Positions 42,792-51,785 of a DNA stretch of 64,000 nt are shown piece by piece. The stretch is from contig CALUOO010000005.1 in the NCBI GenBank assembly GCA_944322345.1, positions 1 to 64,000 on the forward strand. The letters are read 5' to 3'. The notes below the pieces were generated by a model, which was not told where the DNA came from, searched no databases, and saw nothing but the letters and a program-made list of their open reading frames with translations. This DNA comes from an uncultured Bacteroides sp. Lineage in GTDB: Bacteria; Bacteroidota; Bacteroidia; Bacteroidales; Bacteroidaceae. How positions within the stretch are numbered: the first letter of the stretch is position 1; every line of letters starts with the position of its first letter. Made by a program: the position numbers and the translations under genes.

Positions 42792-44111
42792 TTATAAATC
42801 TTTCAGTAATACTTTACTTGCTTTTTTATAATACTCTTCCCTTGATTCGGCTAGGATTTTCCATTCGTCGCTGAATCTGTCGTCTTTGTCTATCTTAAAG
42901 TTCTCTGAACCATAGGTGTCTAGGCGATCTAGTAGAATCGCTACGTTCAGTTGGTTAATGTCCATTGAAGGTTGGTAGCTTATTTCCTCACTTTTCTGAT
43001 CGCTGACAACTTCGTGAATCAACTTTATCTCTTGTAGCTGATAGATTACCTGATTGGTCAGGCGGATGGGAATGTGGCATTCTTCGGAAATCTTAGATGC
43101 GGTGTACGGGGGCTCGTTTTTTTCGAATCGTTTGGTGATAAGCGACATGACCAGTACAGAGATGAAGTCTCTGTACCTGCGGCTGATATTTCGTGTGTCT
43201 TGCTCGAAACTGAAGTTGTGTATGTTTTGTCCGGCATATGTCAGTTCTGCACCAAAAAGACAGATTGTCCATGATATCTGAAGCCATAGCAGGAATAATG
43301 GGAGAGCTGCAAAACTACCATAGATGGCGTTATATTTTGATACCCATAGCTGGCTGTTGATATACAAGAATTGAAATGCCTGATAGGCAGAACCAGCCAG
43401 TATGCCAGAGATGAATGCATGCTTGAAATGTACTTTGGTGTTAGGCATGAAAATGTATAATCCCGTAAACATGAGCCATGTAAGTACGAATGGAATCAGT
43501 TGTATCAGAAATTTAATGATTGGGGCAAGCAATACAAAGTCACTCATGTGTCGGAGCATGGTGGACATGAATATGGAAAGTCCTCCTGAAAGTACAATCA
43601 GAATAGGCATTAGAAGAAACATTGAAAAGTAATCGGTGATTTTACGGTACATGCTTCTTGCCTTTTTAACTTCCCAAATGCGGTTGAAGGTGATTTCGAT
43701 GTTGTTTACCAGATTTATGACTGTCCATAACAACATGATCAGACCGACTCCAATGAATACTCCTCCCTTTGTTTGGGAAAGATAGGAATCTACAAAGGTA
43801 AATATGGCCTCGGTGGTTTCGGAGTTACCGCCAAATCCATGCCTGATTTGGTATTCCATCAGATTATTAAATCCGAATCCTCTTGCAATGGCAAACAGAA
43901 TGGCTAAAATGGGCACAATGGCAAGCAGGGTGCTGTAGGTCAGTGCTGAGGCCTTATTGATAATCCGGTCTTTGGTGAATCGGTTGATGCTAAGATAAAT
44001 GGTTTTGATGATATTGTAGAGCGAAAAGGTAGTTTTCGTCACTTCACCCTCCGTGATGCGCCAGATGTCATACGTGAGGAATTTCCATATATCTGCGATT
44101 CTCTTTTTCAT
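42792..44111 (-). CDS. YihY/BrkB-family membrane protein
   Basis: The 439-residue protein has six membrane segments in the YihY/BrkB domain (about 45-300), with INKASALTYSTLLAIVPILAILFAIARGFGF, INNIEITFNRIWEVKKARS and a long soluble C terminus (about 310-439) that looks like a winged-helix region. The family is not RNase BN, despite old annotations. The function is uncertain, possibly transport. It lies 24 bp downstream of RNase P RNA on the same strand. Confidence 0.9.
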   Translation of the reverse strand: MKKRIADIWKFLTYDIWRITEGEVTKTTFSLYNIIKTIYLSINRFTKDRIINKASALTYSTLLAIVPILAILFAIARGFGFNNLMEYQIRHGFGGNSETTEAIFTFVDSYLSQTKGGVFIGVGLIMLLWTVINLVNNIEITFNRIWEVKKARSMYRKITDYFSMFLLMPILIVLSGGLSIFMSTMLRHMSDFVLLAPIIKFLIQLIPFVLTWLMFTGLYIFMPNTKVHFKHAFISGILAGSAYQAFQFLYINSQLWVSKYNAIYGSFAALPLFLLWLQISWTICLFGAELTYAGQNIHNFSFEQDTRNISRRYRDFISVLVMSLITKRFEKNEPPYTASKISEECHIPIRLTNQVIYQLQEIKLIHEVVSDQKSEEISYQPSMDINQLNVAILLDRLDTYGSENFKIDKDDRFSDEWKILAESREEYYKKASKVLLKDL

Positions 44112-44134
44112 GAGCCGGGGATTTTTTCAAGAAA

Positions 44135-44502
44135 AAGCAGCCAGTCTGTAAGCCGGGTTCTGTACCTTATATAATAGGTGTCTGTCATTTATCTGAGCGA
44201 CGTGTCACCACGCCACTTTAGCGGTCTACCCTCCGACGTGGAGCGAGCAACTCTCATAATGCCGGTTTACATGACCTTACAACTCCTAAGACGTACAGCC
44301 CAACATGTCACCACGTGGCTGGTGGGCTCTTACTCCACCTTCTCACCCTTACCATTTTCTATGGAAAGAAAATGGCGGTTTTTTTCTTCTACGTTACTCT
44401 ACCCTCGCGGACAGCTTTCTGTTAGGAAGTAGGATGCTCTGTGTTGCCCGGACTTTCCTCCTGCGCGGAAATCCGCACACGCGACAGACCGACCGACTGC
44501 TT
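44135..44502 (-). ncRNA. rnpB: RNase P RNA, bacterial type A
   Basis: On the minus strand the sequence contains GAGGAAAGTCCGGGCAACAC (P4 5' strand and CR-I), later AGGGTGAGAAGGTGGAGTAAGAG-type helices, and closes with AGAACCCGGCTTACAGACTG. The P1 helix is 12 bp: AAGCAGTCGGTC (44502-44491) pairs with GACTGGCTGCTT (44146-44135). It fixes both ends and a length of about 368 nt. It is the ribozyme that trims tRNA 5' ends. Several open frames on the plus strand here are shadows. Confidence 0.96.
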
Positions 44503-44509
44503 TAGAGTG

Positions 44510-44517
44510 CAAAAATA
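44510..44517 (-). promoter_or_regulatory. -7 box of rnpB
   Basis: On the minus strand the site reads TATTTTTG followed by CACTC, ending 8 bp before the first P1 nucleotide, the expected distance to the RNA start. Confidence 0.6.
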
Positions 44518-44540
44518 CGGCATTTATTTTAAATAATGTC

Positions 44541-44548
44541 TACCTTTG
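44541..44548 (+). promoter_or_regulatory. -7 box of the NlpC/P60 gene
   Basis: TACCTTTG matches TAnnTTTG and lies 23 bp before the ATG at 44572. It is divergent from the rnpB promoter. No -33 TTTG was found. Confidence 0.55.
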
Positions 44549-44571
44549 CTTCATAAACTTTAAGTTGTCAG

Positions 44572-45558
44572 ATGAGAAATATAGTACTTGTTGTTACTTG
44601 CCTGTTGACGGAAGTCTTGCAGGGAGTGTATGCGCAGGAATCTTCTGTTTTGTCTTCAGATTCTGTTTATGGAGTGGTTCGCGTTTCGGTTTGTAACATA
44701 CGTAGTGAGGGAAAGTTCACTTCGGGAATGACTACACAAGCATTGCTGGGAATGCCGGTCAAAGTGAGGAAGTTTTCGGGATGGTATGAAATTCAGACTC
44801 CAGATGATTATGTGGGTTGGGTACACAGAATGACCATTACTCCGATGTCGAAAGAACAATACAACAATTGGAATCGGGCTGAGAAAGTAGTTGTTACGGC
44901 TCATTATGGGTTTACTTATCATGAGCCTAGCGAACACTCTCAAGTGGTGTCGGATGTCGTGGCTGGTAATCGTCTGAAGTGGGAAGGAAGTAAGGGGCAT
45001 TTCTATAGAGTGGCTTATCCGGACGGGCGTAAAGCTTATTTGCCAAAGTCTATATCCATGCGCGAGCCGGAGTGGAGAACTGCTATAAAGCAGGATGCTG
45101 AAAGTATTCTGAAAACAGCCTGTTCGATGATGGGGATACCTTATTTGTGGGCAGGGACTTCTTCAAAGGGAGTAGATTGTAGCGGAATGGTGCGTACAGT
45201 ACTGTTTATGCACAATATTATCATTCCCCGTGACGCATGGCAACAGGCACTTATTGGAGAAAGAATCGAAATAGATGCAGATTTCAGTAATATCAGAAAA
45301 GGAGATTTAGTGTTCTTTGGGCGTAAGGCTACAGCAAATGAAGAGGAGAGTATCTCTCATGTTGGCATTTATATGGGAAATAGACGGTTTATTCATTCAT
45401 TGGGGGATGTACATGTGAATAGCTTTGATTTAAAGGATAAAGACTATGATGCGTATAATACCAGACGTTTGCTCTTTGCTGTTCGTTTCCTACCTTATAT
45501 AAATAAGGTGAAGGATGTTACTACTATAGAACAGAACCGTTATTATCAGCCGCAGTGA
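44572..45558 (+). CDS. Secreted NlpC/P60 peptidoglycan hydrolase with SH3 domains
   Basis: The 328-residue protein has a signal peptide (about 1-21, ending VYAQE). Two SH3b-like domains follow (about 30-95 with VSVCNIRSEGKFTSGMTTQALLGMPV, and about 105-165), then a C40 peptidase. The peptidase shows MGIPYLWAGTSSKGVDCSGM (catalytic Cys near 202), SHVGIYMGNRRFIHS (His) and a downstream polar residue. It cuts peptide stems of peptidoglycan, typically gamma-D-Glu-diamino acid bonds. It is probably monocistronic. Confidence 0.93.
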   Translation: MRNIVLVVTCLLTEVLQGVYAQESSVLSSDSVYGVVRVSVCNIRSEGKFTSGMTTQALLGMPVKVRKFSGWYEIQTPDDYVGWVHRMTITPMSKEQYNNWNRAEKVVVTAHYGFTYHEPSEHSQVVSDVVAGNRLKWEGSKGHFYRVAYPDGRKAYLPKSISMREPEWRTAIKQDAESILKTACSMMGIPYLWAGTSSKGVDCSGMVRTVLFMHNIIIPRDAWQQALIGERIEIDADFSNIRKGDLVFFGRKATANEEESISHVGIYMGNRRFIHSLGDVHVNSFDLKDKDYDAYNTRRLLFAVRFLPYINKVKDVTTIEQNRYYQPQ

Positions 45559-45608
45559 GTATTGGTCTGCGAGGTATCTGTAGGCACTTTCTTCCGATAG
45601 GCTGTCGA

Positions 45609-45684
45609 ATGTGTACGAGATGCCCATGTCGTGCTGAGCGAGATGCGCATCTCATACAGTACAGCATGGGCATCTCGTACACAT
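45609..45684. repeat. 20-bp perfect inverted repeat with nested palindrome
   Basis: The 20-bp arm 45609-45628 (ending GAGATGCCCATG) is repeated exactly in reverse complement at 45665-45684. Inside the loop lies a perfect 14-bp palindrome, GAGATGC-GCATCTC (45640-45653), sharing the GAGATGC core with the arms. The structure could form a large hairpin or cruciform and may terminate the NlpC gene, though no T-run follows. The remaining DNA to 46020 is non-coding leader of the protease gene, in which I find no clear -33/-7 pair. Confidence 0.8.
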
Positions 45685-46020
45685 TATCTGTTTGCTTGAA
45701 GTAACATTCGTGTGAAGTATAATATTGTATCTTCTGCTTCACGGAGTATATAGGAAAGAAGATGGGATGATGAACAGCCATGAAGTCTTGTTTTATTGTT
45801 TCTTTGTAGAATGAATGTCAGACTGTTAAATGCCTTTGTCATACAATGAATGTAAATTTGTCAGTCGCTGCCGTTAAGCGCTGTTAAGCTTGAAATATCC
45901 TCTGTTAAAAGAGGACAAAAATAACTGACAAGTGGAATAACAGAATGGAATTTGTTATTATTTTAACGTCGTAAAAGTTAAAACAAATAGTGATATTAAC
46001 ATTTTAAACATTTATAAATC

Positions 46021-47559
46021 ATGAAACAGACAACAAAGAACATTCTGGGAATAGGAGCCGTAGTACTTCTTAGCTCAGGAGTTGCAGGGTTGACAACTTA
46101 TAAGTTGATGCAAGCCAATCAACCAACTCAGCGTTCATCTTTCTATGAGATGTTTCCGCAGAATCCCAATGTGAAATTGGCTGCTTTTAATGCGATTGAT
46201 GCGCAACCGGTTGATTTGACTCAGGCAGCAGAAAATTCACTGCATGCTGTGGTACATATAAGGTCTACACAAGAAAGCAAAACGAAGACAATTCAACAGG
46301 CTCCTGATTTCTTCGATTTCTTCTTCGGTGACGGAAGGGGACAACAACGTCAGGTACAGACTCAGCCACGGGTAGGTTTTGGATCTGGAGTTATCATTTC
46401 GAAGGACGGATATATCGTGACAAACAATCATGTGATTGAGGATGCTGATGAGATTGTAGTTAAATTGAACGATAACCGTGAGTTTAAAGGACGTGTTATC
46501 GGTACGGATCCCAGTACAGACCTTGCTTTGGTAAAAGTAGAGGGAGACGATCTGCCTACTATTCCAATTGGTGATTCGGAAGCACTGAAAGTAGGAGAGT
46601 GGGTACTGGCTGTAGGTAATCCATTCAACCTCAACTCAACAGTGACTGCCGGTATTGTAAGTGCAAAGGCACGTACGTTGGGAGTATACGGAGTAGGAGG
46701 TGTAGAATCGTTCATTCAAACAGATGCTGCCATCAATCAGGGTAATAGTGGTGGTGCGTTGGTAAATGCTAAAGGTGAATTGGTAGGAATCAATGCTGTG
46801 CTTTCTTCACCTACCGGAGCTTATGCTGGATATGGATTTGCTATTCCTACCAGCGTGATGACCAAAGTTGTAAGTGATTTGAAAGAATATGGTACAGTAC
46901 AGCGTGCTTTGCTTGGCATCCGTGGTGGCTCTATCGGAAGTAGCCTGATGGATGATATGGCTGTGGTTGATGAAGAAGGAACTACAATGGCAGATAAAGC
47001 TAAGGAACTTGGTGTGGTAGATGGTGTATTGGTAACAGGAGTTGAGGATGAAGGTTCGGCTGCAGGTGCAGATATAAAGGTGGATGATGTAATTGTAGGT
47101 CTTGATGGAAAGAAAGTGAAGACAATGGCAGACTTACAGGAAGCTATAGCTATGCATCGTCCGGGCGATAAAGTGAAAGTGAAACTGATTCGTGACAAGA
47201 AAGAGAAGACAGTTGAAGTCGTTCTGAAGAATGCACAAGGAACTACCAAGATTGTGAAAGAAGCAGGTATGGAGATTCTTGGAGCAGCTTTTAAGGAATT
47301 GCCTGATGATTTGAAGAAACAATTGAACTTAGGATACGGTTTACAAGTAACCGGAGTATCTTCTGGTAAGATGCAAGATGCAGGTATCCGAAAAGGTTTC
47401 ATCATCTTGCGTGCCAATGATCAGCCGATGCGTAAGGTGAGTGACTTGGAAGATGTAATGAAAGCCGCTGTAAAATCTCCGAATCAGGTTCTGTTCCTCA
47501 CCGGAGTCTTCCCATCAGGAAAACGAGGATATTTTGCAGTAGATTTAACCCAGGAATAA
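46021..47559 (+). CDS. HtrA/Deg-family periplasmic serine protease
   Basis: The 512-residue protein begins with a signal anchor or signal peptide (about 8-27). A trypsin-like domain follows, with the triad His137 (YIVTNNHVI), Asp167 (GTDPSTDLALVKV) and Ser243 (INQGNSGGALVN), then two PDZ domains (about 310-400 with GSAAGADIKVDDVIVGLDGKK, and about 415-510). It degrades or refolds damaged envelope proteins. The Phe-rich LA loop (FFDFFFGDG) near residues 97-105 is typical. Lengths fit the family. A T-rich terminator follows. Confidence 0.95.
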   Translation: MKQTTKNILGIGAVVLLSSGVAGLTTYKLMQANQPTQRSSFYEMFPQNPNVKLAAFNAIDAQPVDLTQAAENSLHAVVHIRSTQESKTKTIQQAPDFFDFFFGDGRGQQRQVQTQPRVGFGSGVIISKDGYIVTNNHVIEDADEIVVKLNDNREFKGRVIGTDPSTDLALVKVEGDDLPTIPIGDSEALKVGEWVLAVGNPFNLNSTVTAGIVSAKARTLGVYGVGGVESFIQTDAAINQGNSGGALVNAKGELVGINAVLSSPTGAYAGYGFAIPTSVMTKVVSDLKEYGTVQRALLGIRGGSIGSSLMDDMAVVDEEGTTMADKAKELGVVDGVLVTGVEDEGSAAGADIKVDDVIVGLDGKKVKTMADLQEAIAMHRPGDKVKVKLIRDKKEKTVEVVLKNAQGTTKIVKEAGMEILGAAFKELPDDLKKQLNLGYGLQVTGVSSGKMQDAGIRKGFIILRANDQPMRKVSDLEDVMKAAVKSPNQVLFLTGVFPSGKRGYFAVDLTQE

Positions 47560-47607
47560 TAGGTAGATAAATTAAGGTAAGAAGATTGTAAAATGAATTA
47601 ATGAAAC

Positions 47608-47650
47608 AAAAAAAGAATGTCGACAGCCAACATGTCGGCATTCTTTTTGT
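47608..47650 (+). terminator. Terminator of the HtrA gene
   Basis: A 16-bp stem (AAAAAGAATGTCGACA with TGTCGGCATTCTTTTT, one G-T pair) has a 7-nt loop and a T-rich 3' side. A-rich and T-rich outer parts would let it work in both directions. Confidence 0.75.
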
Positions 47651-47688
47651 TTCAATAGGTAAGTGTAATGCAAAAAAGTTATATCAAG

Positions 47689-47722
47689 TTTGCATGCGAA
47701 CGAATAATTTATAGTAACTTTG
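47689..47722 (+). promoter_or_regulatory. Promoter of the primary sigma factor gene
   Basis: TTTG (47689-47692) and TAACTTTG (47715-47722), followed by CA, fit the Bacteroides -33/-7 pattern with a 22-bp spacer. The leader to the ATG at 47747 is short. Confidence 0.65.
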
Positions 47723-47746
47723 CACACCAAATCTGTTTAAAAAGGA

Positions 47747-48607
47747 ATGAGACAACTAAAGATTACCAAAAGTATCACTAACAGAGAGAGCGCTTCTCTT
47801 GATAAGTATTTACAGGAAATCGGCCGAGAGGACCTCATTACTGTTGAAGAAGAAGTGGAGCTCGCTCAGCGTATTCGTAAAGGCGACCGGGTGGCATTGG
47901 AAAAACTGACACGTGCTAACTTACGTTTCGTGGTGTCTGTTGCCAAGCAATACCAGAATCAAGGATTGAGTCTACCGGATTTGATTAATGAAGGTAACTT
48001 AGGGTTGATTAAGGCCGCCGAAAAATTTGACGAAACGCGTGGATTCAAGTTTATCAGTTATGCTGTATGGTGGATTCGTCAGTCTATCCTTCAGGCATTG
48101 GCCGAACAGTCACGTATTGTTCGCCTTCCGTTGAATCAGGTTGGCTCGCTGAATAAAATCAGTAAAGCTTTTTCGAAATTTGAGCAGGAGAACGAGCGTC
48201 GTCCGTCTGCCGAAGAACTGGCTGATGAACTGGAGATTCCGGTTGATAAGATTTCCGATACCTTAAAGGTTTCAGGACGTCATATTTCAGTGGATGCACC
48301 TTTTGTAGAGGGAGAAGACAATAGCTTGTTGGATGTGTTGGTGAACGATGATTCTCCTATGGCAGACCGTTCTCTGGTTAATGAGTCTCTTGCGAGGGAA
48401 ATTGATAGAGCTCTTTCTACGTTAACCGATAGGGAAAAAGAAATTATACAGATGTTTTTCGGTATCGGACAACAGGAAATGACATTGGAAGAAATCGGCG
48501 ACAAGTTTGGGCTCACACGTGAGCGTGTCCGTCAGATTAAGGAAAAAGCAATTAGAAGATTAAGACAAAGTAATCGTAGTAAATTGCTCAAGTCTTACTT
48601 GGGATAA
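47747..48607 (+). CDS. rpoD: Primary sigma-70 factor (RpoD/SigA)
   Basis: The 286-residue protein is the compact Bacteroidetes form of the housekeeping sigma factor, lacking region 1.1. Region 1.2 is [27 protein letters not shown]. Region 2 is [55 protein letters not shown]. Region 3 follows to about 200, and region 4 has [44 protein letters not shown]. This factor reads the TTTG/TAnnTTTG promoters seen throughout the window. Confidence 0.96.
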   Translation: MRQLKITKSITNRESASLDKYLQEIGREDLITVEEEVELAQRIRKGDRVALEKLTRANLRFVVSVAKQYQNQGLSLPDLINEGNLGLIKAAEKFDETRGFKFISYAVWWIRQSILQALAEQSRIVRLPLNQVGSLNKISKAFSKFEQENERRPSAEELADELEIPVDKISDTLKVSGRHISVDAPFVEGEDNSLLDVLVNDDSPMADRSLVNESLAREIDRALSTLTDREKEIIQMFFGIGQQEMTLEEIGDKFGLTRERVRQIKEKAIRRLRQSNRSKLLKSYLG

Positions 48608-48651
48608 GTAAGAAATATCAGTTTCTGAAAGAAAAAAGAATTTCAAGCTGC

Positions 48652-49341
48652 ATGAGTTTACTGGTGGAAGCTTATGCGGCTTTTTATTTTTATATTCTCT
48701 TTATGCTTTTACTTTTGAATTGGTTGAATATTAGTAAGTTGTGGAGGTATTTTGTGTCGCTTCCGATGCTCTGTTGTGTGGCAGATAATGTGTGTGCTTT
48801 GGATGTCGGTTATTCTTTGACTATGGAGGATAGCTTGAAATTGAAAGCAGCCGAAGCTAAAGAATATTGTAAGAAACAAGCGTTCAATACGGATTTTTGT
48901 TTCTTGGTGGATTTTTCTATTCATTCGGGTAAAAAACGTTTTTTTATTTGGGATTTTCAGGGTGATTCTGTCAGATATTCCAGCCTTTGTACACATGGCT
49001 GTGGTGGGGGAAGTACTCATGAGAAACCTGTTTATAGTAATATAGAGGGTAGTCATTGCTCTTCTTTGGGAAAATATAAAGTGGGTGCACGCTCATATAG
49101 TAATTGGGGAATTCATGTTTCTTATAAATTGCATGGACTGGAAAAATCCAATAATAATGCTTTTAAGCGTTATGTGGTATTACATTCGTATTCACTTGTT
49201 CCATATGCAGAAACATATCCTTATCATCTTCCACTGGGTATCAGTGAAGGGTGTCCGGTAATTGATAATAAAACCATGAAAGCGGCTGATGATTTACTTA
49301 AAAAAGTGAAAACGCCTGTTCTGTTATGGATATTTGAATAG
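48652..49341 (+). CDS. Murein L,D-transpeptidase catalytic domain protein
   Basis: The 229-residue protein has an N-terminal hydrophobic segment (about 5-48, signal anchor). Its YkuD-like domain belongs to the 'murein L,D-transpeptidase catalytic domain' family: FIWDFQGDSVRYSSLCTHGCGGGS, YVVLHSYSLVPYAETYPYHLPLGISEGCPV with the catalytic Cys near residue 201 and the preceding His. It would make 3-3 cross-links or attach proteins to peptidoglycan. Additional cysteines (CTHGCGG, CSSLGK) are unusual. Its start lies 44 bp after rpoD, so readthrough from it is possible. Confidence 0.85.
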   Translation: MSLLVEAYAAFYFYILFMLLLLNWLNISKLWRYFVSLPMLCCVADNVCALDVGYSLTMEDSLKLKAAEAKEYCKKQAFNTDFCFLVDFSIHSGKKRFFIWDFQGDSVRYSSLCTHGCGGGSTHEKPVYSNIEGSHCSSLGKYKVGARSYSNWGIHVSYKLHGLEKSNNNAFKRYVVLHSYSLVPYAETYPYHLPLGISEGCPVIDNKTMKAADDLLKKVKTPVLLWIFE

Positions 49342-49421
49342 AAATGTTATTTCTGGTGTGTATATTGAGAAAGATGTTACTTTTTCCGTATATTTGTCGC
49401 CGATATATAAAGTTTTACAAT

Positions 49422-49823
49422 ATGAAATACATTAAAGGATTCTCTGTTCTTGTAGTTGCATTGGTTTTATGCTCTGCTTTTACAATGAAAAAAGATAAGT
49501 CTAAGCCTGTGTATGTTTTTGGTGTTGCGGCTTCATTTACTGATACTGTTGTTTATTTTACAGATGTTCAATTGTTGGATAGTGTACGTCTGAAGGATAG
49601 TTTTTTGCCCGACCGCAGCTCGTATAGTAATCAGTTGGAAAATTATATAGAAGAGAATCAGCTTCAACAAAATAGTACATGCATGATTTATTTTTCCGAG
49701 AATCAGAATAAACTGGAAAAAGAATTTGTGAAGCTTTATAATAAATATGTTAAGGTAGAGAAACTGAAAGTTGAAAAGTTAGCAAAGGATAAATTCCGGT
49801 TTATGAAGCCTAAAGAGGAATAA
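49422..49823 (+). CDS. Small secreted protein of unknown function
   Basis: The ATG at 49422 gives 133 residues with a signal peptide or anchor (MKYIKGFSVLVVALVLCSAFT); the frame is open 78 bp upstream without a better start. The mature part (KPVYVFGVAASFTDTVVYFTDVQLLDSV) is mixed alpha/beta with a lysine-rich C terminus (KVEKLKVEKLAKDKFRF). I do not recognise the family beyond a Bacteroidales-specific look. A TATATTTG box at 49390-49397 may be its promoter. Confidence 0.7.
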   Translation: MKYIKGFSVLVVALVLCSAFTMKKDKSKPVYVFGVAASFTDTVVYFTDVQLLDSVRLKDSFLPDRSSYSNQLENYIEENQLQQNSTCMIYFSENQNKLEKEFVKLYNKYVKVEKLKVEKLAKDKFRFMKPKEE

Positions 49824-49865
49824 TTGAGCAATTAAATAAGTTGAGGCGCATTGATTTGCGCCTTT

Positions 49866-50114
49866 TTATTTTAATTTTCTAAGATATCGGCGAAGTTTAC
49901 GTATGACTTTTACTCCTATCATGATTCCATCGAACACTGCCATACCTGTATTAAATGAACGCATGAGGGCATCTGTTTTGTTGGCGGCTGGAGTGAGTGG
50001 GGCAAAAATAGCACGTGTGGTTTGAGCAATAGCCTCTTTCTGAATCAGAATCTCATTTTTGAGTTCTTTCTTGCGTAGGTTTATATCTTCTAGTGTTATT
50101 TTGGCATTCTTCAT
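49866..50114 (-). CDS. Small protein of the YtxH-holin operon
   Basis: The 82-residue protein has a charged N-terminal helix (ITLEDINLRKKELKNEILIQKEAI), a weakly hydrophobic middle (TRAIFAPLTPAANKTDALMRSFNTGMAVFDGIMIGVKVI) and a basic end (RKLRRYLRKLK). The family is unknown to me. It is the third gene on the minus strand after the YtxH and holin-like genes, with short gaps, so it is probably one operon. Membrane association is likely. Confidence 0.7.
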   Translation of the reverse strand: MKNAKITLEDINLRKKELKNEILIQKEAIAQTTRAIFAPLTPAANKTDALMRSFNTGMAVFDGIMIGVKVIRKLRRYLRKLK

Positions 50115-50128
50115 TTGATGTATATAGT

Positions 50129-50497
50129 TTATTTATTTGAATCTGATAGAAATAGGCTTGCAAGGAAATTTACCATTGGGGATATGATCAATTGTTTTCT
50201 GAAAATGATAACTGCAATAATTAGCAGAAGGCTGATACCGGCTATGATTACAAAACTTATCATCAATCCACCAACTATAGGTTCTAATACATAAGCTAGT
50301 GCAAATAATAGATAAAACAGAGTGACCATGCCAAGGACAATAAGTATCAAAACCGTAATTAAGGTAGAAAGAAGGATTGTCAGTTTCTCTGTAATTTCCA
50401 ACTTCGTGTATTCTTTTTGTAATTCTAAATATTTCTTGAATTCATAGAATAGTTGTTGGAAGTTCTCTATGCTTTTGTCATCTGCGAACATGGTCAC
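50129..50497 (-). CDS. Phage-holin-like membrane protein (YqjE/Phage_holin_3_6 type)
   Basis: The 122-residue protein has an N-terminal amphipathic helix (NFQQLFYEFKKYLELQKEYTKLEITEKLTILLS) and two strong membrane helices (about 38-62 and 75-100). This is the layout of the putative Actinobacteriophage holin superfamily III/YqjE proteins, which are chromosomal envelope-stress proteins, not lysis genes. It lies between the YtxH gene and a small basic protein gene. Confidence 0.78.
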   Translation of the reverse strand: MTMFADDKSIENFQQLFYEFKKYLELQKEYTKLEITEKLTILLSTLITVLILIVLGMVTLFYLLFALAYVLEPIVGGLMISFVIIAGISLLLIIAVIIFRKQLIISPMVNFLASLFLSDSNK

Positions 50498-50519
50498 TCT
50501 GTTTTGTCTTTAGATTAGT

Positions 50520-50729
50520 TTACTCTGTTACTTCTCCCTTAATTTCAGCCGCGATTTCATCTACGAGATTTTCCATCTCATTACGATTCAATCTGATACC
50601 TTTTTTACGGAGTATTTCTGCGATTTTTTGACGAGTGTCTTCTCCTTTCTCGGGAGCAAACAAAATACCTAGAGTTGCACCTATGGCTGCACCTCCTAGA
50701 AAAGCTGCTAATACATTTAATCCTTTCAT
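50520..50729 (-). CDS. YtxH-domain protein
   Basis: The ATG at 50729 gives 69 residues; the open frame continues upstream through the promoter region and is not credible there. The N-terminal glycine-rich membrane helix LNVLAAFLGGAAIGATLGILFAPEKGEDTR is the YtxH signature, followed by a soluble helix (KIAEILRKKGI...). YtxH proteins are general-stress proteins. On the minus strand TATATTTG at 50758-50765 is a likely -7 box, 28 bp before the ATG. Confidence 0.85.
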   Translation of the reverse strand: MKGLNVLAAFLGGAAIGATLGILFAPEKGEDTRQKIAEILRKKGIRLNRNEMENLVDEIAAEIKGEVTE

Positions 50730-51029
50730 ACTTACATTATTTAAATTGAGAATGTTACAAATATAACGTTTATGTTGATAAGTTGTTCTTGATAAAGTGA
50801 AAATATTTCTGAAAACAGGTAAGTATTTTTTATGTTTTCTTTTTGAAGTATGTAAAAAGTATAGGTAAATGTTGTTTTTGTGGTGTTTTCCCATACCTGA
50901 ATTTGATAGTAAGTACTTTTTTTATTGAATTCCTTTTGTCGGGTGATAAAAATTCTATTATTTTGTTGCCCGAATCTCAATATTTATCTGGATTATCCGA
51001 TTGAAATTAATTAATTAAAGAGTAAAGAT

Positions 51030-51533
51030 ATGAAAAAGTTGGTACTACTAGGGATGGGTGTATGTTTGGTTTTAGCATTCTCATCATGTAAATCGAGTGA
51101 AAGTGCTTATAAAAAGGCATATGAAAAAGCAAAACAGCAGGAATTGGCTGAGCCTCAAGTAGGCGTTACTGAAGAGGTTACTCCTGTAGTTGCAGCTCCG
51201 GTAGAAGATGCTACTCCTAAGAAAGTTACAGAAACTGGACCGGTTCGACAAGAAAAAGTGACAGTTGTAGCTGGTGATGAAGGTTTAAAGGACTATAGTG
51301 TTATTGCTGGTAGCTTTGGCGTGAAAGCTAATGCTGAAGGTCTGAAAGAATGGTTGGATGAAGAAGGCTATAATGCTACAGTTGTATTTAATGCAGAAAA
51401 AGCAATGTATCGAGTTGCTGTTAGCTCTTTTGCCGATAAGGCTTCTGCTGCTAAGGCGCGTGATGCATTTAAGGCTAAATATCCAAACCGTTCCGACTTT
51501 CAAGGCGCTTGGCTATTGTATAGAATAAACTAA
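51030..51533 (+). CDS. SPOR-domain lipoprotein
   Basis: The 167-residue protein has a lipoprotein signal (LVLAFSSCKSS, Cys20). A charged Pro/Val/Glu linker (about 35-85) leads to a C-terminal SPOR domain (about 88-165, DYSVIAGSFGVKANAEGLKEWLDEEGYNATVV and YRVAVSSFADKASAAKARDAFK). SPOR domains bind glycan strands lacking stem peptides, often at division sites. The gene has its own terminator. Confidence 0.9.
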   Translation: MKKLVLLGMGVCLVLAFSSCKSSESAYKKAYEKAKQQELAEPQVGVTEEVTPVVAAPVEDATPKKVTETGPVRQEKVTVVAGDEGLKDYSVIAGSFGVKANAEGLKEWLDEEGYNATVVFNAEKAMYRVAVSSFADKASAAKARDAFKAKYPNRSDFQGAWLLYRIN

Positions 51534-51570
51534 TTTCTTTTTGGTAATATTTGGGAAATTGTTCCCACGG

Positions 51571-51605
51571 AAGAGGCAGTAACTGTGAAGATACTGCCTC
51601 TTTTA
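51571..51605 (+). terminator. Terminator of the SPOR lipoprotein gene
   Basis: A perfect 11-bp stem (AAGAGGCAGTA with TACTGCCTCTT) has a 10-nt loop, followed by TTATT. Confidence 0.75.
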
Positions 51606-51692
51606 TTAAATATATCTTTTTAGATTCATTAGGGCTTCTACTAAAATAAGTTATAAATGACAGTATGGAAACTTTTTTTTCTTAGAAAGTTT

Positions 51693-51700
51693 TACATTTG
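51693..51700 (+). promoter_or_regulatory. -7 box of the sulfate operon
   Basis: TACATTTG fits TAnnTTTG and is followed by a leader of about 80 nt to the cysQ ATG at 51786. A -33 TTTG is not evident; a T8 run lies about 15 bp upstream. Confidence 0.5.
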
Positions 51701-51785
51701 TCGAATCATAATTTGAATGATTATTGCCTTTGCCAATAAGTTATATTTACTGGACTATAGGGCATTGTTTGATAAAAGGAGTCAG

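Noticed and set aside
42792-44111. RNase BN
   Set aside because: Old annotations gave this name to YihY/BrkB proteins. The sequence is a polytopic membrane protein with no nuclease motif.
44178-44505. Plus-strand open frames of 84 and 66 codons
   Set aside because: They lie wholly inside RNase P RNA, whose conserved core is unmistakable on the minus strand.
50129-50497. Prophage lysis gene (holin)
   Set aside because: It is flanked by YtxH and housekeeping genes, with no endolysin or phage genes; the holin-like label reflects a chromosomal membrane-protein family.
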